Part shown: piece after piece, positions 1 to 6,977 of the stretch | How positions within the stretch are numbered: the stretch's first letter is position 1 | Layout: the number at the start of each line of letters is the position of its first letter | NCBI GenBank assembly: GCA_964600075.1 | Contig: CAZRIE010000003.1 | Span: forward strand, 51,230 to 115,229 | From: CAZRIE01 sp964600075 | GTDB lineage: Bacteria > Bacteroidota > Bacteroidia > Flavobacteriales > Flavobacteriaceae | Length of the DNA: 64,000 bases | Reading direction: 5' to 3' | Notes under the pieces: generated by a model | The model's input: only the letters and a program-made list of their open reading frames with translations | Database searches by the model: none | Told to the model about the DNA's origin: nothing | Made by a program: the position numbers and the translations under genes

Positions 1-120
1 ATAATTCCGGGCGGAAAGCCGGCGACTACAGGCCCTGTTATCGGTACCGATAAGAAAGCTTTGAATTATTCCAAAATGTCCTATGAAGAGCTGACGCAGT
101 ACTTTGATATTCCGCAGTAA
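1..120 (+). CDS. C-terminal end of an unidentified protein (partial)
   Basis: The window opens inside a reading frame that runs from base 1 to a TAA at 118-120, followed at once by a second TAA. The 39 visible residues end in YFDIPQ and contain GGKPATTGP and a short acidic helix-like stretch (MSYEELTQ). This is too little to assign a family. A strong terminator follows, so it is the last gene of its transcript. Confidence 0.6.
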   Translation: MIPGGKPATTGPVIGTDKKALNYSKMSYEELTQYFDIPQ

Positions 121-130
121 TAATTTAAAA

Positions 131-178
131 AAAGCAATCCTTCATTACAATTCCAATGGAGGGTTGCTTTCTCTTTTT
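131..178 (+). terminator. Rho-independent terminator after the partial gene
   Basis: AAAGCAATCC (131-140) pairs with GGGTTGCTTT (161-170) with one G-T wobble, and a T-rich tract (CTCTTTTT) follows. Confidence 0.75.
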
Positions 179-255
179 GACTATCTCGAGCAGCAACCTT
201 CCCCCTAAGTAAGGTGCAAAGGTTGACCCTTATCTAATCTTAAAATAAAATTACT

Positions 256-2091
256 ATGAACACTCCAAATGTAAATGTATCGTTAACTCCTGAAGAAGGA
301 AATGCCATTGTCTACCACCCAACCCCAGGGTGGACATCAAAAGATAAAAAGCGGGCACAAATTTCGGTAAAGATAAAAGTGGTCAACAATGAATCGACAA
401 TACTGACATGGAAAAAGGTCGTTATGAGCTATATGACCAATGGAATAAAAGTGTCGAGACAGTTCTTGCCCAAAGCAGGGGATCCTAAAAAAGTCATAAA
501 AATTGCACCGTCAAAGTCAAAATCTTGGCAGAATGGCCGAGATTACAATGTAGAAGGTGATGTCATCTATATCAGTGGCAAGGTACCCAAGAAATTGGAT
601 ATTGAATTGTTTTTTACAGGGTTTACCGACACCGTCTCAATTTCAAAGGAGCTAAAACCTTTTTCCGAAGCTTTTCAATTGCCGTTTAAAACATCGGATC
701 TTAAAAAAGATGAATACTGGAGGGGTGGAAGTACGCACGGAAGCGGCGGCGGTCAGGTTTTTGCTTATGATTTTGGTGTAGATGGCTACTCGAATGAAAG
801 TTGGAGCGGGAACTTACCAGGTAAAGACGGTACAGAAAACAACCATAAAAGGGTATGGGGCAAAAAAATATATGCAATGGCCGCCGGCAAAATCGAAGGC
901 TTCGACAATGATGAACCCAATAACCCGAAACCGGGTGTAAAGGTAGAAACACAAAATGTTGGGGGCAATTATTTTCAGATAAACCATGGCGGAATTATTG
1001 CCAAATATTCACACTTTCAAAAAGGTTCATTGAGTTCTAAGCTTCTTTCTGTGGGTGCTTCGGTCACTAAAGGACAATTTCTGGGATTGGCTGGAAATTC
1101 CGGAAATTCAAGCGGCCCACATCTTCATATACACATTAGTAATAAGGCCAATGGAGCTTTTCTTCCGCTATTGTTCAAAAATGGATATGTTATCGGAACC
1201 AAAAGATATACGGAACCCTCCTCAAATGTAAATTGGTCTGCTTTGAAGAAGCAAGGTATTCCAGGATTTGCCGGAAGCAAATCTCTTATTTATCCCAGCA
1301 CAAAACATCCATATTGCAGTTATTCGAAAAACCTCAAGCAAATCGGAAGGCATGGCATTCCTGAAAAGAAATATCAATCCGTAGTAGATAAAATATGGAC
1401 CTGTGGTTTCTATCCGTATTGGATCGATGCCTATGATGTAAACGGCAAAACCTATTTTAATGTAATATTTCGACTCAGTACCGCAGCCAAATGGGCGACC
1501 AAGCACGGAATGAGTAGAAGTAGCTACCAAAAGCAGTTTGACAAGTTCAAAAAAGCCGGCTATCGGTTGACCTTGGTCGACAGTTATATCAGCAATGGTA
1601 AGGTACGCTATACGGCCATTTGGATAAAATCACCAGGCTTCGCAATCTATGCATATCATGACGCCCCCTCAAATTGGCACGGCGATAAATTCAAAGAGTT
1701 AACTGCCAAAGGGTGGGTTCCGATTAATGTTTCATGCGTTTCGACCAGTGGTAAAAGAAAGATTACCGCACTTTATGAAAAGAAAAACGTCGGTGGGTTT
1801 AAATTAAAAAGCCTCATGACCTTGGCCCAATACCAAAATCTGTTCGACAAATACAAAGCAGCCGGATATGAATTGGTATATGTAAACGGCTATACCCATA
1901 ACGCCCAACCAAGGTTGAGCGGTATTTGGCACAAGAATCCCCCGTTTAATGCTTATTCCGCAAAACATAATTTGACAAGTGCAGCATACCAAAATGAATA
2001 TAAAAAGAAGAAAGCAAAGGGTTGGTTAACGCGTTGCATAACAGGTTATGAAAACGGCGGTTCAAGGTTTGCGTCCTTATGGACGAAATGA
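256..2091 (+). CDS. M23 family metallopeptidase with C-terminal tandem repeats
   Basis: Predicted zinc endopeptidase (lysostaphin/LytM fold) acting on peptidoglycan cross-links or a similar peptide. Seen: residues 1-135 look like a beta-rich N-terminal domain. Residues about 155-300 carry the M23 signature, with H161 and D172 (AYDFG), the core GLAGNSGNSSGPH and the HLH pair H289/H291. Residues about 374-611 hold roughly four copies of a 45-residue unit of the type 'Y...F.KFKKAGYRLT.V.SY..NGK.RY.AIW'. These resemble the bacterial tandem repeat domain (BTRD1, polyglycine-hydrolase-like). No signal peptide or lipobox is visible at the N-terminus (MNTPNVNVSL), which is odd for a cell-wall enzyme. 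It may be exported another way or act on something internal. It is isolated between two terminators. Confidence 0.85.
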   Translation: MNTPNVNVSLTPEEGNAIVYHPTPGWTSKDKKRAQISVKIKVVNNESTILTWKKVVMSYMTNGIKVSRQFLPKAGDPKKVIKIAPSKSKSWQNGRDYNVEGDVIYISGKVPKKLDIELFFTGFTDTVSISKELKPFSEAFQLPFKTSDLKKDEYWRGGSTHGSGGGQVFAYDFGVDGYSNESWSGNLPGKDGTENNHKRVWGKKIYAMAAGKIEGFDNDEPNNPKPGVKVETQNVGGNYFQINHGGIIAKYSHFQKGSLSSKLLSVGASVTKGQFLGLAGNSGNSSGPHLHIHISNKANGAFLPLLFKNGYVIGTKRYTEPSSNVNWSALKKQGIPGFAGSKSLIYPSTKHPYCSYSKNLKQIGRHGIPEKKYQSVVDKIWTCGFYPYWIDAYDVNGKTYFNVIFRLSTAAKWATKHGMSRSSYQKQFDKFKKAGYRLTLVDSYISNGKVRYTAIWIKSPGFAIYAYHDAPSNWHGDKFKELTAKGWVPINVSCVSTSGKRKITALYEKKNVGGFKLKSLMTLAQYQNLFDKYKAAGYELVYVNGYTHNAQPRLSGIWHKNPPFNAYSAKHNLTSAAYQNEYKKKKAKGWLTRCITGYENGGSRFASLWTK

Positions 2092-2184
2092 ACGTACGGC
2101 AATTCTTTGGATAACGCATTTTCAAATTTTAGCGATAATAATTCTGGTTGGGTATCGTTCTGAAATTTCCCCGACCTATTTCTT

Positions 2185-2217
2185 AGGCTCCCTTTCTAGC
2201 AAGGGAGCCTTTTTGTT
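2185..2217 (+). terminator. Rho-independent terminator after the M23 gene
   Basis: Perfect 10-bp stem AGGCTCCCTT (2185-2194) / AAGGGAGCCT (2201-2210), a 6-nt loop and TTTTTG. Confidence 0.9.
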
Positions 2218-2318
2218 TCATAAAAAGCCCAAAATATATAGGATTCATAACTAGAGGTTCAACAGGTGAAACACCTTGCTTAAAATGGGTCTAAATATGC
2301 GACTAAACCCTCGTAAAA

Positions 2319-2350
2319 TTTGTTAAAGCCGAGCCTATGCCCTAATTTTG
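2319..2350 (+). promoter_or_regulatory. Bacteroidota-type promoter of sdhCAB
   Basis: TTTG (2319-2322), 20 bp, then TAATTTTG (2343-2350). This matches the Bacteroidota consensus TTTG-N19-TAnnTTTG, about 35 bp upstream of the sdhC start. Confidence 0.6.
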
Positions 2351-2385
2351 TGTACAGTCTTTAAGTTAACTCCAACCCATATATA

Positions 2386-3054
2386 ATGAGCGGATTAATA
2401 AAATCTTCGATAGCCCGAAAAGTGGTCATGGCCCTATCGGGTCTTTTTTTAGTGTTCTTTCTAGGGCAACACTTTGTAATCAACGTTACCTCGGTCATTG
2501 CCCCTGATACTTTTAACTCGTGGTCCCATTTTATGGGCTACAACGTTTTGGTGCAGTTTATTTTGCAACCCATTCTAATAGCGGGAGTCATTGTACATTT
2601 TGCAATGGGTATTATTCTCGAACTGCAAAACAATAAGGCAAGGGTCATAAAATATAAGAAATACAGCGGTGGGGCCAATGCTTCTTGGGTATCTCGAAAT
2701 ATGATCATTACAGGCTTAGTAGTTCTTGCTTTTGTGGGACTGCACATGTATGATTTTTGGATTCATGAAATGGATTACAAATACATAACAGGCAGCCCAG
2801 AAGATCCGACACGTTATTATGAAGAGACCGTTCATAAATTTGAACCTTTTTGGCGCACCATTATCTATGTCATTTCTTTTGTGTTGTTATCCCTGCACTT
2901 GTTACATGGCTTTGCATCTTCTTTTCAGACAATGGGGTTAAACAACAAATACTCGCCGGCCATTCTGACATTTACTAAAATATATGCGATAGCTATTCCC
3001 TTAGGGTTCATATTTATCGCGTTATTCCATCATTTTAACCCAATAACACAGTAA
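2386..3054 (+). CDS. sdhC: Succinate dehydrogenase/fumarate reductase cytochrome b subunit
   Basis: Membrane anchor of complex II, which carries heme b and passes electrons between the Fe-S subunit and menaquinone. The 222 residues contain about five hydrophobic helices, starting at residues 10-35 (KVVMALSGLFLVFFLGQH). Histidines in helix contexts (GQHFVIN, HFAMG, GLHMYDFW, LHLLHGFASSF) are the expected heme ligands of the one-subunit, di-heme type found in Bacteroidota. There is no separate sdhD, as normal for this type. First gene of sdhCAB; the stop is followed two bases later by the sdhA start, implying translational coupling. Confidence 0.95.
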   Translation: MSGLIKSSIARKVVMALSGLFLVFFLGQHFVINVTSVIAPDTFNSWSHFMGYNVLVQFILQPILIAGVIVHFAMGIILELQNNKARVIKYKKYSGGANASWVSRNMIITGLVVLAFVGLHMYDFWIHEMDYKYITGSPEDPTRYYEETVHKFEPFWRTIIYVISFVLLSLHLLHGFASSFQTMGLNNKYSPAILTFTKIYAIAIPLGFIFIALFHHFNPITQ

Positions 3055-3056
3055 CT

Positions 3057-5060
3057 ATGGGCATATTGGATTCTAAAGTACCAGCAGGGCCGTTGGCCGA
3101 CAAATGGACCAATCATAAGAACCACATCGAACTGGTCAACCCCGCCAACAAACGAAATATCGATATTATTGTTGTAGGCACGGGTCTCGCAGGAGGCTCA
3201 GCAGCGGCGACCTTGGCTGAACTTGGCTATAATGTAAAGACTTTCTGCTATCAAGATTCACCGAGAAGGGCGCATTCCATTGCAGCACAAGGAGGCGTGA
3301 ATGCCGCCAAAAACTATCAGGGCGATGGTGATAGCGTTTACCGACTTTTTTACGATACCGTTAAAGGGGGGGATTACCGTTCACGGGAGGCCAACGTTTA
3401 CCGTTTGGCCCAGGTCTCTTCTAACATTATCGACCAATGCGTAGCACAAGGCGTGCCTTTTGCTAGGGAATATGGCGGATTGTTGGACAATAGGTCTTTC
3501 GGTGGGGTCTTGGTATCAAGAACGTTCTATGCGAAAGGTCAGACTGGTCAACAGTTGCTCCTAGGGGCCTATGCCGCCATGAACCGACAGATTCAACGTG
3601 GAAAGATAAAATCATACACCCGTCATGAAATGCTTGACATGGTATTGGTAGACGGGAAAGCTCGTGGTATTATCGCACGAGATTTGGTCACGGGGGAAAT
3701 TGAACGCCATTCAGCTCATGCCGTGGTATTGGCCACAGGGGGTTATGGAAATTTATTCTTTCTTTCTACATACTGTATGGGTGCAAATGTGATGGCCGCT
3801 TGGCGGGCACACCGCAGGGGAGCTTTTTTCGCCAATCCCTGTTTTACACAAATTCATCCCACCTGTATTCCCGTTTCGGGAGACCACCAATCGAAACTGA
3901 CCTTAATGTCGGAGTCATTACGTAACGATGGTCGTATTTGGGTACCTAAACGATTAGACGATGCAAAGGCGATTCGTGAAGGCAAATTAACGCCTATACA
4001 ACTCAAAGAAGAAGATCGCGATTACTATCTCGAAAGAAGATATCCCGCATTTGGAAATCTTGTTCCTAGGGATGTTGCTTCCAGAGCTGCAAAAGAACGT
4101 TGCGACGCAGGTTTTGGGGTAAACAAAACCGGGGAGGCCGTTTACCTAGATTTCGCTGCCGCGATTTACCGCTACGGCAAGGAGGAAGCCTTGACCCATG
4201 GAATGAAAGATCCCGATGACAAGGAAATCATCAAGCTTGGCAAACAAGTTATCGAAAACAAATATGGAAACCTTTTTCAGATGTACGAGAAAATCGTCGA
4301 TGAAAACCCGTATGAGACACCGATGATGATATATCCCGCGGTACACTACACCATGGGCGGACTTTGGGTGGACTATAACTTACAAACCACGATACCAGGC
4401 TGTTATGCGGCGGGAGAAGCTAATTTTAGCGATCACGGAGCGAACCGTTTGGGAGCTTCTGCCCTTATGCAAGGATTGGCCGATGGGTATTTTGTACTGC
4501 CCTATACGATCGGTGATTACTTATCGGACGATATTCGAACAGGCGCCATTACAACCGATTCTCCCGAATTTGATGCGGCTGAAGCCGATACTCGCGCCCG
4601 ACTGGAAAAACTGATGTCAGGCAAAGGCGCACATTCAGTGGATTATTATCATAAGAAACTCGGTAAAATCATGTGGAACAAATGTGGTATGAGTCGTAAC
4701 GCAAAGGAACTACAGGAGGCCATCGATGAGATTGCGGAATTGCGAGCCGATTTCTGGGAAAACGTTCGTGTTCCAGGGACTGCTGACAGTAAAAACCAAG
4801 AATTGGAGAAAGCAGGCCGTGTGGCCGATTTCTTAGAGTTAGGCGAGCTATTTGCTAAAGATGCCCTAACACGAAATGAATCGTGTGGCGGACATTTCCG
4901 GGATGAATATCAAACTCCGGAAGGGGAAGCGCTCCGTGACGATGAAAACTTCAAATTTGTCTCCGCTTGGGAGTACAAAGGAGAACCGAAGGAAGCCGTA
5001 CTTCACAAAGAAGAATTGAAGTATGAGAATATTGAATTGAAAACGAGAAGTTATAAGTAA
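3057..5060 (+). CDS. sdhA: Succinate dehydrogenase/fumarate reductase flavoprotein subunit
   Basis: Catalytic FAD subunit of complex II, which interconverts succinate and fumarate on the inner face of the cytoplasmic membrane. Seen: dinucleotide-binding GTGLAGG (41-47), H73 in RAHSIAAQGG as the covalent FAD ligand, and H267 in QIHPTCIP in the substrate site. The C-terminal region has the DANRLGASALM-type FAD contact (here GANRLGASALMQG) and a helical end. The length (667 aa) is typical of the Bacteroidota FrdA/SdhA type, which is longer than the E. coli subunit. Middle gene of the operon. Confidence 0.96.
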   Translation: MGILDSKVPAGPLADKWTNHKNHIELVNPANKRNIDIIVVGTGLAGGSAAATLAELGYNVKTFCYQDSPRRAHSIAAQGGVNAAKNYQGDGDSVYRLFYDTVKGGDYRSREANVYRLAQVSSNIIDQCVAQGVPFAREYGGLLDNRSFGGVLVSRTFYAKGQTGQQLLLGAYAAMNRQIQRGKIKSYTRHEMLDMVLVDGKARGIIARDLVTGEIERHSAHAVVLATGGYGNLFFLSTYCMGANVMAAWRAHRRGAFFANPCFTQIHPTCIPVSGDHQSKLTLMSESLRNDGRIWVPKRLDDAKAIREGKLTPIQLKEEDRDYYLERRYPAFGNLVPRDVASRAAKERCDAGFGVNKTGEAVYLDFAAAIYRYGKEEALTHGMKDPDDKEIIKLGKQVIENKYGNLFQMYEKIVDENPYETPMMIYPAVHYTMGGLWVDYNLQTTIPGCYAAGEANFSDHGANRLGASALMQGLADGYFVLPYTIGDYLSDDIRTGAITTDSPEFDAAEADTRARLEKLMSGKGAHSVDYYHKKLGKIMWNKCGMSRNAKELQEAIDEIAELRADFWENVRVPGTADSKNQELEKAGRVADFLELGELFAKDALTRNESCGGHFRDEYQTPEGEALRDDENFKFVSAWEYKGEPKEAVLHKEELKYENIELKTRSYK

Positions 5061-5134
5061 TTTATCAATGGTCGAATGCAATCAATAAAACAATTGATAC
5101 ATTTTAAAGTTGACAAATTTTCAAATTAATTGCT

Positions 5135-5881
5135 ATGAAATTACACTTAAAAATCTGGCGTCAAAAAGATGCCAAATCCAAAGGACAAATGGTTGACTAT
5201 CCCTTGAACGGGATTGAAAAAGACATGTCTTTTTTAGAGATGTTGGATGTACTGAACGAGCAGTTAATCAACAAAGGGGAAGAACCTATTGAGTTCGATC
5301 ACGATTGTAGAGAAGGTATCTGTGGTACCTGTTCATTGATGATCAATGGCCGCGCCCACGGGCCCGATACTCGAATTACTGTTTGTCAGCTGCATATGCG
5401 CAGCTTTAAGGACGGCGACAATATCGTTATCGAGCCATGGCGTGCGAAGGCCTTTCCCGTCATCAAAGATCTGATTGTAGATAGAACTGCCTTCGATAGG
5501 ATACAGCAAGCTGGGGGATATATATCCGTAAACACCTCTGGGAATCCTGTGGATGCAAACGCTATTCCAATTGAAAAAGATATGGCCGACAAAGCCTTTA
5601 ATGCAGCTACCTGTATTGGTTGTGGAGCCTGTGTCGCCGCCTGCAAAAATGCAAGTGCCATGTTGTTCACCTCAGCAAAAGTGTCTCAATTTGCGTTATT
5701 GCCCCAAGGTCGCGTTGAGGCTACTGACCGAGTACAGAACATGGTGCGCCAAATGGATCTTGAAGGATTCGGAAACTGTACCAATACCGGTGCTTGTGAA
5801 GTCGAATGCCCTAAAGGAATTTCCCTTGAAAACATAGCCCGTATGAACCGGGAGTATTTCACTGCGTCCGTTAAAGGATAG
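5135..5881 (+). CDS. sdhB: Succinate dehydrogenase/fumarate reductase iron-sulfur subunit
   Basis: Electron-transfer subunit of complex II. Seen: the [2Fe-2S] cysteines C58, C63, C66 and C84 (CREGICGTC...C) in the N-terminal ferredoxin domain; the [4Fe-4S] set C160, C163, C166, C170 (CIGCGACVAAC); and the third cluster set C215, C221, C225 (CTNTGACEVEC). The length of 248 aa is normal. It lies 74 bp after sdhA, and a terminator follows at 5936-5970, closing the operon. As a Fe-S protein it depends on the SUF cluster located about 17 kb away. Confidence 0.96.
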   Translation: MKLHLKIWRQKDAKSKGQMVDYPLNGIEKDMSFLEMLDVLNEQLINKGEEPIEFDHDCREGICGTCSLMINGRAHGPDTRITVCQLHMRSFKDGDNIVIEPWRAKAFPVIKDLIVDRTAFDRIQQAGGYISVNTSGNPVDANAIPIEKDMADKAFNAATCIGCGACVAACKNASAMLFTSAKVSQFALLPQGRVEATDRVQNMVRQMDLEGFGNCTNTGACEVECPKGISLENIARMNREYFTASVKG

Positions 5882-5935
5882 GCCCAATCACTAGCTATTT
5901 CCTTTCAAAAAAGGGAATATATAAAATTATACAAG

Positions 5936-5970
5936 TCCCAAATACCTCTAACAGGCGTTTGGGATTTTTT
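5936..5970 (+). terminator. Terminator of sdhCAB
   Basis: TCCCAAA (5936-5942) pairs with TTTGGGA (5958-5964) across a 15-nt loop and is followed by TTTTTT. It ends 15 bp before the vsr start. Confidence 0.7.
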
Positions 5971-5984
5971 AGTTACATTAAACT

Positions 5985-6461
5985 ATGCCCAAAGATTATG
6001 TAGAAGAACGTATAAAAGTTCCTCGTTTTAACGAAGCGTCCGGGTTCTACACTACTCCCAAGCGTTCTAAAATTATGAGCAAGATTCGGGGCAAGAATAC
6101 CAAACCTGAACTGGATTTTCGAAAGGCTTTGTATGCTGCCGGCTTTCGTTATCGAATTGATTATAAAAAACTAATTGGTAAGCCCGATATCGCTCTGAAA
6201 AAATATAAGACCGTTATTTTTATCGATGGGGAATACTGGCATGGCCATAATTGGGTAGAACGCAAACCCAAGGTCAAGACCAACCGTGAATTCTGGATTG
6301 CCAAAATCGAGCGCAACATGCAGCGTGATAGAGAGGTAAATGAAGAATTAAAGCGCATGGAGTATAAGGTATTCCGGTTTTGGGAAAGCAAAATCAAGAA
6401 AGAACTCGAAAGTTGCCTCGCTGAAGTCCTTAACCATCTACAATCTTTTCAAAACAGCTAA
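5985..6461 (+). CDS. vsr: Very short patch repair (Vsr-type) DNA endonuclease
   Basis: Strand-specific nicking endonuclease of the PD-(D/E)XK-like Vsr family, which acts on T:G mismatches left by deamination of 5-methylcytosine. Seen: the RSKIMSKIRGKNTKPE signature (27-42), catalytic aspartate D68 in GKPDIA, and the zinc/active-site motif FIDGEYWHGH (79-88). At 158 aa it is slightly longer than E. coli Vsr because of an N-terminal 20-residue extension. Vsr genes usually sit next to a C5-cytosine methyltransferase or a restriction system. None is visible here, so this copy is an orphan, possibly a relic of a lost restriction-modification unit or a housekeeping copy. Confidence 0.9.
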   Translation: MPKDYVEERIKVPRFNEASGFYTTPKRSKIMSKIRGKNTKPELDFRKALYAAGFRYRIDYKKLIGKPDIALKKYKTVIFIDGEYWHGHNWVERKPKVKTNREFWIAKIERNMQRDREVNEELKRMEYKVFRFWESKIKKELESCLAEVLNHLQSFQNS

Positions 6462-6682
6462 AATATTTCGCATTTCCGTTAATCTGGGCGGCTCTTATCC
6501 TGTAAACTATTTATGAAATAAATTAGTAATCATTAAAATGGATTTGAAGAAGGTGATTAAATAATTCAAAAGAAACCATGGAAAAAGAAGGTAAGTATAA
6601 AGAACAACATGCATAATCGATACGATTTAACAAATCTGGGAATCCTGGCCATCAGATCTGATTTTTCTATGAGGCTTCGTTT

Positions 6683-6950
6683 TAGGTTAATCGGTGTCGT
6701 ATATCGATAAAAATGACCGTTTGTATTTTTCACAACAACCTATGATGCGTTCACAACAAAAATTTAGTAGAAATCGAAAACCAACGTAGATTTATAATGT
6801 AATTAAGTGATAGTATTGACCCCAAATCATACTCGAACTTAGCTAACAAAAAAGTGCTAGATCCCAAATCAGTACTTGACCTATAAAAGCTAAAGAATGC
6901 CCCCGATCCCCATCGGGACCAAAATTTCAGAGTAACCTACTTATCAAAAA
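6683..6950 (-). repeat. Copy A of a repeated non-coding element (about 220-270 bp)
   Basis: Read on the minus strand, this stretch aligns with 31022-31265. Shared blocks are GATTTGGGGTCAA (6816-6828), the following 29 nt (6787-6815) with only 3 differences, and two GTTGTGAA sites 21 bp apart (6750-6757, 6729-6736). Copy A begins just after the terminator of the BNR gene and lies between the convergent vsr and BNR genes. No ORF spans it. The adjoining 6462-6682 holds nothing recognisable. Confidence 0.7.
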
Positions 6951-6977
6951 AATGGCCCCAATTATGGGGCTTTTTTT
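6950..6977 (-). terminator. Terminator of the BNR-repeat gene
   Basis: On the plus strand GCCCCA (6955-6960), a 4-nt loop and TGGGGC (6965-6970), flanked by A- and T-runs on both sides, so it may work in both directions. It starts within a few bases of the stop codon. Confidence 0.75.

Noticed and set aside
2048..2254. 68-aa plus-strand frame at the end of the M23 gene
   Set aside because: It overlaps the M23 3' end and runs through a strong terminator.
6578..6616. 12-codon ORF starting MEKEGKYK before repeat copy A
   Set aside because: Too short and without a recognisable promoter or homologue pattern.
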